Shown here: in pieces, positions 7,901 to 14,452 of the stretch
Layout: every line of letters starts with the position of its first letter
Numbering within the stretch: the stretch's first letter is position 1
NCBI GenBank assembly: GCA_035299585.1
Contig: DATGWF010000013.1
Location: forward strand, 1-17,063
Source: DATGWF01 sp035299585
Lineage (GTDB): Bacteria; Actinomycetota; Actinomycetes; Actinomycetales; Microbacteriaceae
Direction: 5' to 3'
DNA length: 17,063 nt
Position numbers and translations under genes: made by a program
Notes under the pieces: model-generated
Seen by the model: only the letters and a program-made list of their open reading frames with translations
The model's database searches: none
Told to the model about the DNA's origin: nothing

Positions 7901-8094
7901 TACCGATGGCGCTCGGAATCGGTGGCGGCGGCGGGTTCATTTCGCAGCCCCTCGCGATCGTTGTCATCGGCGGACTGTTCTCGTCGACCATCCTGACGCT
8001 CATCGTCCTTCCGACGCTGTACGTTGCGGTTGAGGGCCGGCGCGAGCGTCGGCGTGCCCGGCGTGCTGAGCGTGCGGTGCAGGCCGCCGAGTAA
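4951..8094 (+). CDS. RND-superfamily efflux permease (AcrB/HAE-like, Gram-positive type)
   Basis: This 1047-aa inner-membrane, proton-driven transporter has the full duplicated RND plan: TM1 (about 12-31), a first extracytoplasmic domain, TM2-TM6 (about 350-470), TM7 near 545-565, a second large extracytoplasmic domain, and TM8-TM12 ending near 1030. The opening 'SMRNRALIALV..IVAGIFGGLAI..LKQELIPSVEIPQI' and GRVVDDAIVVIENI (410-423) are diagnostic; Asp414-Asp415 in TM4 are the proton-relay pair. In TM10 the motif is TNAIVLID (938-945), so AcrB's lysine is replaced by Thr. Substrates could be lipophilic drugs, lipids or metabolites. No membrane-fusion protein or outer-membrane channel gene is nearby, as expected for a Gram-positive cell. 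A palindrome next to the -10 suggests repression. Its TAA stop is embedded in the -10 hexamer of hutG. Confidence 0.9.
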   Translation: MSLLAVFSMRNRALIALVTIVAGIFGGLAITGLKQELIPSVEIPQISIVSAYQGAAPDVVNTDVSTPVETAIQGITGLDSTSSTSSTGLSVVTASFVYGTDLTFAQNKLQTAVNRIQSTLPEGVTPNVLAFSTSDIPVMLVSVTGVDDVSALSDRLNRTTIGELQDIRGVRAATLTGNVGQRVVIVPDAAKLAGAGLTTAAFRTALSENGILIPGGTVDADGKTYAIQIGAKLSSVEDIRAVPLVSATQPPLTRGAPATAATVVTIGDVADVQLADNPVTSYSRVNGEEALTISITAVPGGNTVDVSTAVKSSLQKLEDELQSEFSGAKLTVVFDQAPYIQKSIDDLAREGLLGLVFAVIVILLFLASVRATIVTAISIPTSVLITLIGLQASNYSLNILTLGALTIAIGRVVDDAIVVIENIKRHLVEGVDAAATIVRATKEVAGAITASTLTTVAVFLPIALVNGITGELFRPFAVTVTIALLASLFVSLTIIPVLAYWFLKPTPLHKLGVTSAFDGEQAQVEAHTRLQRWYEPVLNWTLGHRVITLSLSVLILFGTLAAAPLMKTNFLSNSGQNTFQVTQTLPVGTSLSALNDASQGVEQAIRAVPGVETVQTSVGGGSANIASALSNNSNRISYAVTTDAAVDQVELQKRVRADIDALGTEIGRIAIGSQGGFGNSDRIEIDIKASNDADLRAASQVILDLVQGLPDMAETGSNLSDTRDFVRVLVDRDAAARVGFSEVALASLVAGQTQASPVGSVVINENTLKVYVASADQADSLEAIKAIQVPTIAGPVRLDTLAKVSIEPGPTTITTVKGLRSATVYAIPSSDNVGAASAQVAQAIATAELPKGTSASIGGVASDQAEAFSQLGLALLAAILIVYIIMVATFGSLLQPLLLLVSVPFAATGAIALQIVTGVPLGVPSLIGVLMLIGIVVTNAIVLIDLVNQYRRRGMPVLEAMQHGASRRLRPILMTAFATIFALVPMALGIGGGGGFISQPLAIVVIGGLFSSTILTLIVLPTLYVAVEGRRERRRARRAERAVQAAE

Positions 8095-8097
8095 TCT
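8092..8097 (+). promoter_or_regulatory. -10 hexamer of a putative leaderless promoter for hutG, overlapping the RND stop codon
   Basis: TAATCT is followed by 6 nt (GGGCCC) and the ATG at 8104. Its first three bases are the TAA stop of the RND permease gene. No Shine-Dalgarno sequence is present. The hexamer lets hutG be expressed apart from the upstream transporter, although readthrough is possible. Confidence 0.45.
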
Positions 8098-8103
8098 GGG
8101 CCC

Positions 8104-9042
8104 ATGTCAGTAACGCTTTCGCACGATCCGTTGTGGCCGCGCGCGGGCGGATGGCCGTCGATCGACGAGCTGCACGACGCCGGAGTCTTCGACCTTGCAA
8201 TCGTGGGGGTGCCCGCGCACGCGACATCGCTCAGCCCGACGAATGCGCACGCGACGCCTGCGGCGGTTCGTGACGCTCTCCGGCGGTATTCCGCCACCAT
8301 CGTTCCAGACCGATCCGCACCGAGTGAGCTCCGTTCGTTCGCGAGCGAGCTCGGAAACGTCGTCGATTTCGGCGACGTAGTCGAGCCAGACAGTCCCGAC
8401 GGCGAAGCCCGCACCATCGCGACCCTCGCCCGGATGCGCGAGCGCGCCGAGGTGGCACTCGCCATCGGTGGCGATAACTCGATCACGGTGGCATCCGCAC
8501 TCGGCGCTTTCGGTTCCAATCTCGAAAGCGCCGGTCTCATCACCCTCGATGCCCACTACGACTTGCGCGACGGCGTGTCCAACGGGTCACCCGTTCGGCG
8601 GCTCGTTGAGGCAGGGCTCGACCCACGTCGAATCGTGCAGATCGGTATCGCTGATTTCGCGAACTCCGCGCACTACGCTCATCGCGCTGCCGAATGGGGG
8701 ATCACGGTCGTGCACCTCGACGAGCTCCGCCGCCGACCAATCACTGACGTGATGGCCGAAGCGCTCGACGTTGCCGGTGCTGCCGGCGGGCCTATTCATC
8801 TCGATATCGACGTCGACGTGTGCGACCGCTCGGTCGCACCCGGATGCCCGGCCTCCATTCCGGGTGGCTTGCAGGCCTGGGAGCTCCGGGCTCTCGTTCG
8901 TCGCGCGAGCCAAGACGGCCGCCTCGTTTCGGTCGACATTGCCGAAGTCGATGCGACTGCCGACAGTGCGGACGGGCGAACCGTGCGGCTGGCAGCGCTG
9001 TGCGTGCTCGAGACCCTCGCCGGAATCAGCGAGCGTTCGTAA
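8104..9042 (+). CDS. hutG: Formimidoylglutamase, arginase/ureohydrolase family
   Basis: HutG hydrolyses N-formimino-L-glutamate to glutamate and formamide, the last step of the five-carbon histidine pathway. The 312-aa protein has the ureohydrolase fold signatures: GGDNS (122-126), LDAHYDLRDG (148-157; Asp149, His151 and Asp153 are manganese ligands) and HLDIDVDVCD (232-241; Asp234 and Asp236 are ligands), plus SVDIAEVD near 277-284. The first ligand position, normally His in GG(G/D)H, is Asn125 here. Assignment to formimidoylglutamase rather than agmatinase or arginase rests on the neighbouring hutIUH operon, which lacks any other last-step enzyme, and on DLRDGVSNGSPVR after the metal motif. 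It is separated from the other hut genes by orientation and converges on yihY with a 17-bp 3' overlap. Confidence 0.8.
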   Translation: MSVTLSHDPLWPRAGGWPSIDELHDAGVFDLAIVGVPAHATSLSPTNAHATPAAVRDALRRYSATIVPDRSAPSELRSFASELGNVVDFGDVVEPDSPDGEARTIATLARMRERAEVALAIGGDNSITVASALGAFGSNLESAGLITLDAHYDLRDGVSNGSPVRRLVEAGLDPRRIVQIGIADFANSAHYAHRAAEWGITVVHLDELRRRPITDVMAEALDVAGAAGGPIHLDIDVDVCDRSVAPGCPASIPGGLQAWELRALVRRASQDGRLVSVDIAEVDATADSADGRTVRLAALCVLETLAGISERS

Positions 9043-9922
9043 AGCTGGGGCGTGCGTTGGCCGCGTGAGCGCGGTCGACCTCGGCGCCCACGAGTAGGAC
9101 GAGATTGACGAGCCACAGCCAGAGCAGGACGCCGATGAGCGAGCTCAACGTGCCGTAGGTGGAGGCGAAATGAGCGAGTGTTCGCACATACCAGCCCAGC
9201 ACAATCGTGGCGACGGCCACGGCCACGATGCTGATTCCGGCGCCCCAGGTGAGCCAAGGCTGGGATCCCTCCGCTGACACCGAGCGCACAATCCAGAGCG
9301 CGGTGATGGCGATGACGGCCGCGACCGGCAGTTCGATGACCGACCAAACGGTACCAAGCAGTCCCGGTCCGCCGAGGCGCTCGTCGAGCGCCCGGGCCCA
9401 GAGTGGACCGGCCACGAGGAGCACCGCGTTCATCGCGATGAGGGCGACGATCCCAAACGTTGCGCCGAGTTGTGCGACTGTGAGACGAACGAACCCGCGC
9501 CGCTCGCGCTGCTGCCAGATCCGATTCTGTGCTCGGCCGAAACACGCGACATAGCCGAGGGATCCCCACAGGGCGAGCGCGATGCCAACGATGAGAGCGA
9601 AGGTCGAGCCACCGGAGTGTGCCAGTTGCGTGAGCGGCTCCTTCAGTGGATCGAGAAACGGACCGGCGCCGAGTTCGCGGCCGAGCGCCAGGAGTTGTTC
9701 GAGTCCCTCGCTGCGACTCGCCACGAGCCCAATGAGGCCGAGCATCGCGAGGGTCGCGGGGAAGAGGGAAAAGATGCTCGTATAGGTGAGCGCGGCGGCA
9801 AGATCGGGAAGTTGATGACGATTGAAGCCATCCCAGGCCTCGACAGCAACCGATTTCAGTACCGCAATCCCGCGGCGTTGGTGAGCGGGTGCGTGAGCAT
9901 GCAGGTGGGCAGCAGTGGGCAT
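9026..9922 (-). CDS. YihY/BrkB-family inner membrane protein
   Basis: This 298-aa protein has about six membrane segments (near 42-68, 105-128, 148-172, 192-213, 227-247 and 257-281). It carries the family marks: a conserved first helix AAALTYTSIFSLFPATLA (42-59) and the closing YGTLSSLIGVLLWLWLVNLVLLVGAEVD (256-283). YihY/BrkB proteins were once called ribonuclease BN in error; their function is not settled. The ATG at 9922 is the first usable start after the hutI stop, 62 nt downstream of it, without a good Shine-Dalgarno sequence. Upstream in-frame codons overlap hutI and are not plausible starts. It is the last gene of the hut strand and may simply ride on that transcript. Its stop lies inside the 3' end of hutG (17-bp convergent overlap). 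Confidence 0.82.
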   Translation of the reverse strand: MPTAAHLHAHAPAHQRRGIAVLKSVAVEAWDGFNRHQLPDLAAALTYTSIFSLFPATLAMLGLIGLVASRSEGLEQLLALGRELGAGPFLDPLKEPLTQLAHSGGSTFALIVGIALALWGSLGYVACFGRAQNRIWQQRERRGFVRLTVAQLGATFGIVALIAMNAVLLVAGPLWARALDERLGGPGLLGTVWSVIELPVAAVIAITALWIVRSVSAEGSQPWLTWGAGISIVAVAVATIVLGWYVRTLAHFASTYGTLSSLIGVLLWLWLVNLVLLVGAEVDRAHAANARPSFTNAR

Positions 9923-9984
9923 CTGCAGACGGTACGTCGGCCACGGATGCCGGTCGAGGGCCTTGACGGCCTGAATATCAGCAG

Positions 9985-11157
9985 CTAAACGACCTGGCGA
10001 CCAGCAACCCACACTCGACTGATGATGGGCACCCCCGGCCGGTAGGCAAGGAAGCGGTAATCCGGTGCGTGCAGTTCCATCATGTCGGCACGGGCACCCG
10101 GACTTAACCGTCCCACGTCGTCGCGGCGCAGCGCCCGAGCGCCACCGGCCGTCGCCGCCCACACCGCCTCAGCCGGCGTCATGCCCATTTCTCGCACCGC
10201 GAGGGCGATGCAGAGCGGCATCGAGGTGGTGAAGCTCGACCCAGGATTGCAGTCGCTCGCGAGCGCGACGGTCACACCGGCATCGAGGAGTCGCCGACCG
10301 CTTGGGTAGGGATGCTTGGTGGAGAACTCCACGCCGGGCAGCAGCGTCGCGACGGTGTCCGACGCGGCAAGTGCGGTGACGTCCTCCTCGCTGAGATACG
10401 TGCAGTGATCGACTGCGGCGGCGCCAAGCTCGACCGCGAGCTGCACGCCCGGACCCTGACCAAGTTGGCTCGCATGCATTCGGATGCCGAGTCCGCGGGC
10501 GGCTCCCGCCTCGAGTACGCGACGCGACTGTTCCGGGGTGAACGCTCCCGTTTCGCAAAACACGTCAATCCACTTGGCGTGCGGCGCGCACGCGGAGAGC
10601 ATCGGCCCGATCACGAGGTCGACGTAGGCGTCCGGCCGGTCCGCATACTCAGCGGGGACGACGTGGGCTCCCAGGAAGGTCACTTCCTCGGTGACTTCTC
10701 GAGCGAGACGTGCGAGCCGCTCCTCAGTTTCGACGTCGAGACCGTACCCGGTCTTCACCTCGAAGGTGGTCGTGCCCTGCGCGTGGAACTCTGAAACGAA
10801 ACCGCGGAGCCGCTCGCGCAGCTCGAGATATGTCGCCGCCCGGGTCGCTTCGACGGTCGAGCGGATTCCACCGGCCGCATACTTCTCGCCGCGCATCCGC
10901 GCCTCAAACTCGTCGACTCGGTCGCCGCCAAAGACGAGATGGCTGTGGCTATCGACAAATCCGGGCAGGAGCGGTCGCCCATTCAGATCAACGACGGCCT
11001 CGGCGTGAGGCGCCTCTCCGTCCGCGCCAACCCAATCCACGATGCCGTCATCGATGACGAGAGAGGCGTTTCGAATCAGGCCGAGTGGAGAACCGTCTCC
11101 GAGCGTCGGGTCGTTCGTGATGAGTTCGCCGATGCGGCGGAAGACGGTACGGGTCAC
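9985..11157 (-). CDS. hutI: Imidazolonepropionase
   Basis: HutI hydrolyses 4-imidazolone-5-propionate to N-formimino-L-glutamate, step three of histidine degradation. This 390-aa amidohydrolase-superfamily protein shows the metal-binding FVDSHSHLVFGGDR (67-80; His71 and His73), TGYGLDVETE (136-145), GAHVVPAEY (163-171), the third zinc/iron ligand His228 in MHASQLG, and Asp302 in ALASDCNPGSS. Length is normal. The GTG at 11157 is preferred: it lies 4 nt past the hutU stop, with GGAAAA inside the end of hutU acting as a ribosome site. A longer frame exists upstream but overlaps hutU coding sequence. It is cotranscribed with hutU and hutH. Confidence 0.94.
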   Translation of the reverse strand: MTRTVFRRIGELITNDPTLGDGSPLGLIRNASLVIDDGIVDWVGADGEAPHAEAVVDLNGRPLLPGFVDSHSHLVFGGDRVDEFEARMRGEKYAAGGIRSTVEATRAATYLELRERLRGFVSEFHAQGTTTFEVKTGYGLDVETEERLARLAREVTEEVTFLGAHVVPAEYADRPDAYVDLVIGPMLSACAPHAKWIDVFCETGAFTPEQSRRVLEAGAARGLGIRMHASQLGQGPGVQLAVELGAAAVDHCTYLSEEDVTALAASDTVATLLPGVEFSTKHPYPSGRRLLDAGVTVALASDCNPGSSFTTSMPLCIALAVREMGMTPAEAVWAATAGGARALRRDDVGRLSPGARADMMELHAPDYRFLAYRPGVPIISRVWVAGRQVV

Positions 11158-11161
11158 CAGG

Positions 11162-12832
11162 CTAGTTTTCCAGCATGGGAACCCGTAAACCGCGCTCCCG
11201 CGCCACATCGTGTGCGCGTTCGTAGCCGGCGTCGACGTGACGCATCACTCCGGTACCCGGGTCGTTCGTGAGAACGCGCTCGAGCTTTTGAGCGGCGAGC
11301 GCGGTTCCGTCCGCAACGGTCACCTGTCCGCAGTGGATGCTGCGGCCGATACCGACGCCGCCACCGTGGTGGAGTGACACCCAGCTCGCGCCGCTCGAGG
11401 TGTTGAGCAGAGCATTGAGGAGAGGCCAGTCGGCAATCGCGTCGGAACCATCGAGCATGGATTCGGTCTCCCGGTACGGCGACGCCACCGAGCCGGAATC
11501 AAGGTGGTCGCGTCCAATCACAATCGGTGCCGAGAGTTCGCCGTTCGCGACCATTTCGTTGAACTTCAGGCCGGCGAGGTGGCGTTCCTTGTAGCCGAGC
11601 CAGCAAATTCGTGCCGGAAGGCCTTCGAACTGAACCTTTTCTCCGGCGCGGGTCAGCCAACGCTTGAGGTGCTCATTTTCAGGGAAGAGGTCCATGATGG
11701 CCTGATCGGTTTTGCGGATGTCTTCCGGGTCTCCCGAGAGTGCCACCCAGCGGAACGGGCCGTTTCCCTCGCAAAACAGGGGCCGAATGTAGGCCGGAAC
11801 GAATCCGGGGAATGCGAAGGCGCGGTCGTAGCCGCCGAGTTCAGCCTCCCGGCGGATTGAGTTGCCGTAGTCGAAAACGACGGCGCCCTTGTCCTGGAAT
11901 TCGACCATGGCCTTGACCTGCTTTGCCATTGCGGCGCGGCTGTGCTCGGTGAACCAGTCGGCGTCAGCGGCCGCGCGGGCTTGCCATTCCTCGACGCTCA
12001 CGCCCTCCGGGAGGTAGCTGAGCGGGTCGTGGGCGCTGGTCTGATCGGTGACGATGTCGATGGGCACGTCGCGGTGCAGGAGTTCGGTAAACACGTCGGC
12101 TGCGTTGCCGACGACGCCGACCGACAGCGGCCGCTTCTCGGTTTTTGCCGCGAGGACGCGTGCGACGGCGTCGTCGAGGTCGTGGGTCATTTCGTCAAGA
12201 TAGCCGTGGTCGACACGGCGTTGGAGTCGGCTGGCGTCCACATCGACAATCAGCACGACGCCATCATTCATCGTGACGGCGAGTGGCTGGGCGCCGCCCA
12301 TTCCTCCGCAGCCGCCGGTGAGCGTGAGCGTGCCGGCGAGGGTGCCGCCGAAGTGTTGCCGCGCGACCGCTCCGAAGGTTTCGTAGGTGCCCTGCAGGAT
12401 GCCCTGTGTTCCGATATAGATCCACGAGCCCGCGGTCATCTGCCCATACATCGTCAGGCCCTCAGCTTCGAGACGCCGGAATTCGGGCCAGTTCGCCCAG
12501 TCGCCGACGAGGTTCGAGTTCGCGATGAGGACCCGGGGTGCCCACTCGTTGGTGCGGAACACGCCAACCGGCTTACCGGATTGGACGAGCAGCGTCTCGT
12601 CGCTGTCGAGCGTTTCGAGCGTGCGCACGATGGCGTCGTAGGCTTCCCAGCTGCGCGCCGCACGACCGGTTCCGCCGTAGACGACGAGGTCCTCAGGGCG
12701 CTCGGCCACCTCGGGGTCGAGATTGTTCATCAGCATCCGCATGGCCGCTTCGGCTTGCCAGTTCTTGGCGCGGAGTTCGCTCCCACGCTTGGCGCGAACG
12801 GTGCGGCTCGGGTCGTGTTGGGTGAAGGTCAT
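11162..12832 (-). CDS. hutU: Urocanate hydratase (urocanase)
   Basis: HutU converts urocanate to 4-imidazolone-5-propionate using tightly bound NAD+ as an electrophile. The 556-aa sequence is a full-length urocanase: VVYGGTGRAARSW (50-62), the glycine-rich NAD site LTGGCGGMGGAQPLAVTMNDG (171-191), VVFDYGNSIR (318-327), RPLFCEGNGPFRWVALSGDPEDI (350-372) and GLPARICWLGYKER (404-417), where Cys410 matches the catalytic Cys410 of the Pseudomonas enzyme. The C-terminal LHHGGGVGIGRSIH and GTGVMRHVDAGYERA are also conserved. The ATG at 12832 was chosen because TAGGAG, overlapping the hutH TAG stop, lies 6 nt upstream and because the family begins shortly before 'KRGSELRAKNWQAEA'. A much longer in-frame extension into hutH has no family support. 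Confidence 0.97.
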   Translation of the reverse strand: MTFTQHDPSRTVRAKRGSELRAKNWQAEAAMRMLMNNLDPEVAERPEDLVVYGGTGRAARSWEAYDAIVRTLETLDSDETLLVQSGKPVGVFRTNEWAPRVLIANSNLVGDWANWPEFRRLEAEGLTMYGQMTAGSWIYIGTQGILQGTYETFGAVARQHFGGTLAGTLTLTGGCGGMGGAQPLAVTMNDGVVLIVDVDASRLQRRVDHGYLDEMTHDLDDAVARVLAAKTEKRPLSVGVVGNAADVFTELLHRDVPIDIVTDQTSAHDPLSYLPEGVSVEEWQARAAADADWFTEHSRAAMAKQVKAMVEFQDKGAVVFDYGNSIRREAELGGYDRAFAFPGFVPAYIRPLFCEGNGPFRWVALSGDPEDIRKTDQAIMDLFPENEHLKRWLTRAGEKVQFEGLPARICWLGYKERHLAGLKFNEMVANGELSAPIVIGRDHLDSGSVASPYRETESMLDGSDAIADWPLLNALLNTSSGASWVSLHHGGGVGIGRSIHCGQVTVADGTALAAQKLERVLTNDPGTGVMRHVDAGYERAHDVARERGLRVPMLEN

Positions 12833-12840
12833 GACAGCTC

Positions 12841-14370
12841 CTAGACGAGGGTGGTCGGGGTCGCATCGAGCAGGGCACCGCTCGCGACCAGGTCGGTGAT
12901 GGCTTCGATGTTGGGGGAGAGGAATCGGTCGGGGCCGGGCTCGGCACCGGCCTGGCGAAGCACGTCCACGACCGGCTTGGTGTTGCGGCCTGCTTCGAGG
13001 GGTGCCCGCAGGGCGATGCCGCGGGCGGCGGTCATCAGTTCGATGGCGAGTACGCGCTGCAGGCCGTCGATTGCGCGGCGCAGCTTTCGGCCGGCCGCCC
13101 AGCCCATTGACACGTGGTCTTCCTGCATTGCGGAACTCGGGATTGAGTCGGCGGATGCGGGGACGGCGAGGCGTTTGAGTTCGCTCACGATGCCGGCGGC
13201 GGTGTACTGCGCAATCATGAGACCCGAGTCGACGCCGACCTCGTGTGCCAGGAACGGCGGCAGGCCCTGGTTTCGCGCCCTGTCGAGGAAGCGGTCCGTA
13301 CGTCGCTCGCTCATGCTCGCAACGTCTGCGATCGCGATAGCGAGGAAGTCGAGGACGTAGGCGACGGGTGCGCCGTGGAAGTTGCCGTTCGATTCGACCC
13401 GACCATCCGGTGTGAGTACCGGGTTGTCGACGGCGCTTGCGAGCTCCGCCTCGGCGACGCGCTGTGCATGTGCGGCAGTGTCGCGCGCGGCGCCGTGCAC
13501 GATGGGGGCACAACGCAGCGAGTAGGCGTCCTGGACTCGGGTGCAGTCCGGCCCGCGATGGCTTGCCACGATGGGAGAGCCCTGAAGGAGATCCCACATG
13601 TTGCGCGCGGCGAGCGCCTGTCCCGGTTGCGGTCGAAGCGCTTGGAGATCCGCGGCGAACACCCGGTCAGTGCCGAGCAGGCCTTCGACACTGAGCGCGG
13701 CGGCGAGATCAGCGGTGCGGAGCAGTCGACCCAGGTCATGGAGCGCGAGTGAGAGCATTCCGAGCATGCCGTCAGTGCCGTTGATGAGGGCGAGGCCTTC
13801 CTTCTCGCCGAGCTGGAGTGGCTGGATCCCGGCGGCAGCGAGGGCTTCGGCGGCCGGCATGAGCGTGCCAGAAGCATCGCGCACCTCTCCCTCTCCGATC
13901 GCGGCGAGGGCCACGTGCGAGAGCGGAGCAAGGTCGCCCGAACACCCGAGTGAGCCGTATTCCCGCACGACGGGGGTGATGCCCGCATTGAGCATGTCGG
14001 CGTACACCTGGGCCGTCTGGGCCTTGACGCCCGTGCGAGCGGTCATGAGAGTCGAGAGGCGAAGCAGGGTCAGCGCACGGACAACCTCCCGCTCAACCTC
14101 GGTTCCCGATCCGGCCGCGTGGGAGCGAATCAGACTTGATTGGAGTTGCGCGCGTCGCTCACTCTCGATGAATTGCGTGGCAAGGGCGCCGAAACCCGTG
14201 GAGATCCCGTAGTGCGGTTCGGGGTCGCTCGCGAGCCCATCGATGAGCGCTCGGCTCGCGGCAACCGCTTCGAGTGCGGCCGGGTCGAGAGTGACGCGGG
14301 CGTCGTGCCGCGCGACCGCGACGACATCGGGAATGCTCAGGGGACCTGCCCCCACGGTGACGGAATGCAT
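12841..14370 (-). CDS. hutH: Histidine ammonia-lyase (histidase), CSG type
   Basis: HutH removes ammonia from L-histidine to give trans-urocanate, the first step of the hut pathway. The 509-aa protein contains Tyr54 in HYGISTGFGAL and the MIO prosthetic-group triad in YGSLGCSGDLAPLSH (138-152): Cys143-Ser144-Gly145, at the position of Pseudomonas 142-144. MIO normally forms from Ala-Ser-Gly; the Cys-Ser-Gly variant is known in actinobacterial histidases. QEDHVSMGW later in the chain is also conserved. The ATG at 14370 gives the usual family N-terminus (VTVGAGPLSIPDVVAVAR); an in-frame upstream extension would run through the regulator's promoter and has no family support. It is the first gene of the hutHUI-yihY strand, with 8 nt to hutU, and diverges from an IclR regulator. 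Confidence 0.96.
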   Translation of the reverse strand: MHSVTVGAGPLSIPDVVAVARHDARVTLDPAALEAVAASRALIDGLASDPEPHYGISTGFGALATQFIESERRAQLQSSLIRSHAAGSGTEVEREVVRALTLLRLSTLMTARTGVKAQTAQVYADMLNAGITPVVREYGSLGCSGDLAPLSHVALAAIGEGEVRDASGTLMPAAEALAAAGIQPLQLGEKEGLALINGTDGMLGMLSLALHDLGRLLRTADLAAALSVEGLLGTDRVFAADLQALRPQPGQALAARNMWDLLQGSPIVASHRGPDCTRVQDAYSLRCAPIVHGAARDTAAHAQRVAEAELASAVDNPVLTPDGRVESNGNFHGAPVAYVLDFLAIAIADVASMSERRTDRFLDRARNQGLPPFLAHEVGVDSGLMIAQYTAAGIVSELKRLAVPASADSIPSSAMQEDHVSMGWAAGRKLRRAIDGLQRVLAIELMTAARGIALRAPLEAGRNTKPVVDVLRQAGAEPGPDRFLSPNIEAITDLVASGALLDATPTTLV

Positions 14371-14398
14371 GAAGTCATGCTCTCGAATCGCACTTCGC

Positions 14399-14426
14399 GT
14401 TGCGAGGCCCGAATTGGAGATAGTGT
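14399..14426 (+). promoter_or_regulatory. Putative promoter of the IclR-family regulator
   Basis: TTGCGA (14399-14404), a 16-nt spacer, then TAGTGT (14421-14426). Predicted +1 lies near 14433, giving a leader of about 20 nt that contains GGAGG (14444-14448). The palindrome at 14425-14440 overlaps the -10 and +1, consistent with autoregulation. Confidence 0.45.
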
Positions 14427-14440
14427 CTGAAATATCAGAC
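14425..14440. promoter_or_regulatory. 16-bp palindrome in the hutH/IclR divergent region (candidate hut operator)
   Basis: GTCTGA and TCAGAC are perfect 6-bp arms around AATA. This A/T-rich centre within a GC-rich intergenic region, midway between the regulator and hutH, is where an IclR-type dimer would be expected to bind. It overlaps the regulator's own -10/+1 and lies about 55 bp upstream of the hutH start. I saw no second copy near hutG. Confidence 0.55.
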
Positions 14441-14452
14441 TTTGGAGGTGTC

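Noticed and set aside
7422..8543. 373-codon minus-strand frame across the RND/hutG junction
   Set aside because: Ser/Arg/Ala-rich antisense shadow of two conserved genes, with no recognisable domain.
9923..10162. Upstream extension of the YihY/BrkB frame into hutI
   Set aside because: It overlaps conserved hutI sequence and has no family similarity.
12833..13597. In-frame N-terminal extension of hutU to 811 codons
   Set aside because: It runs through hutH coding sequence. The ATG at 12832 with TAGGAG fits the known urocanase N-terminus.
14243..14452. Upstream extension of the IclR frame by 70 codons
   Set aside because: It overlaps hutH and the divergent promoter region. The GTG at 14453 has a strong GGAGG and gives the normal family length.
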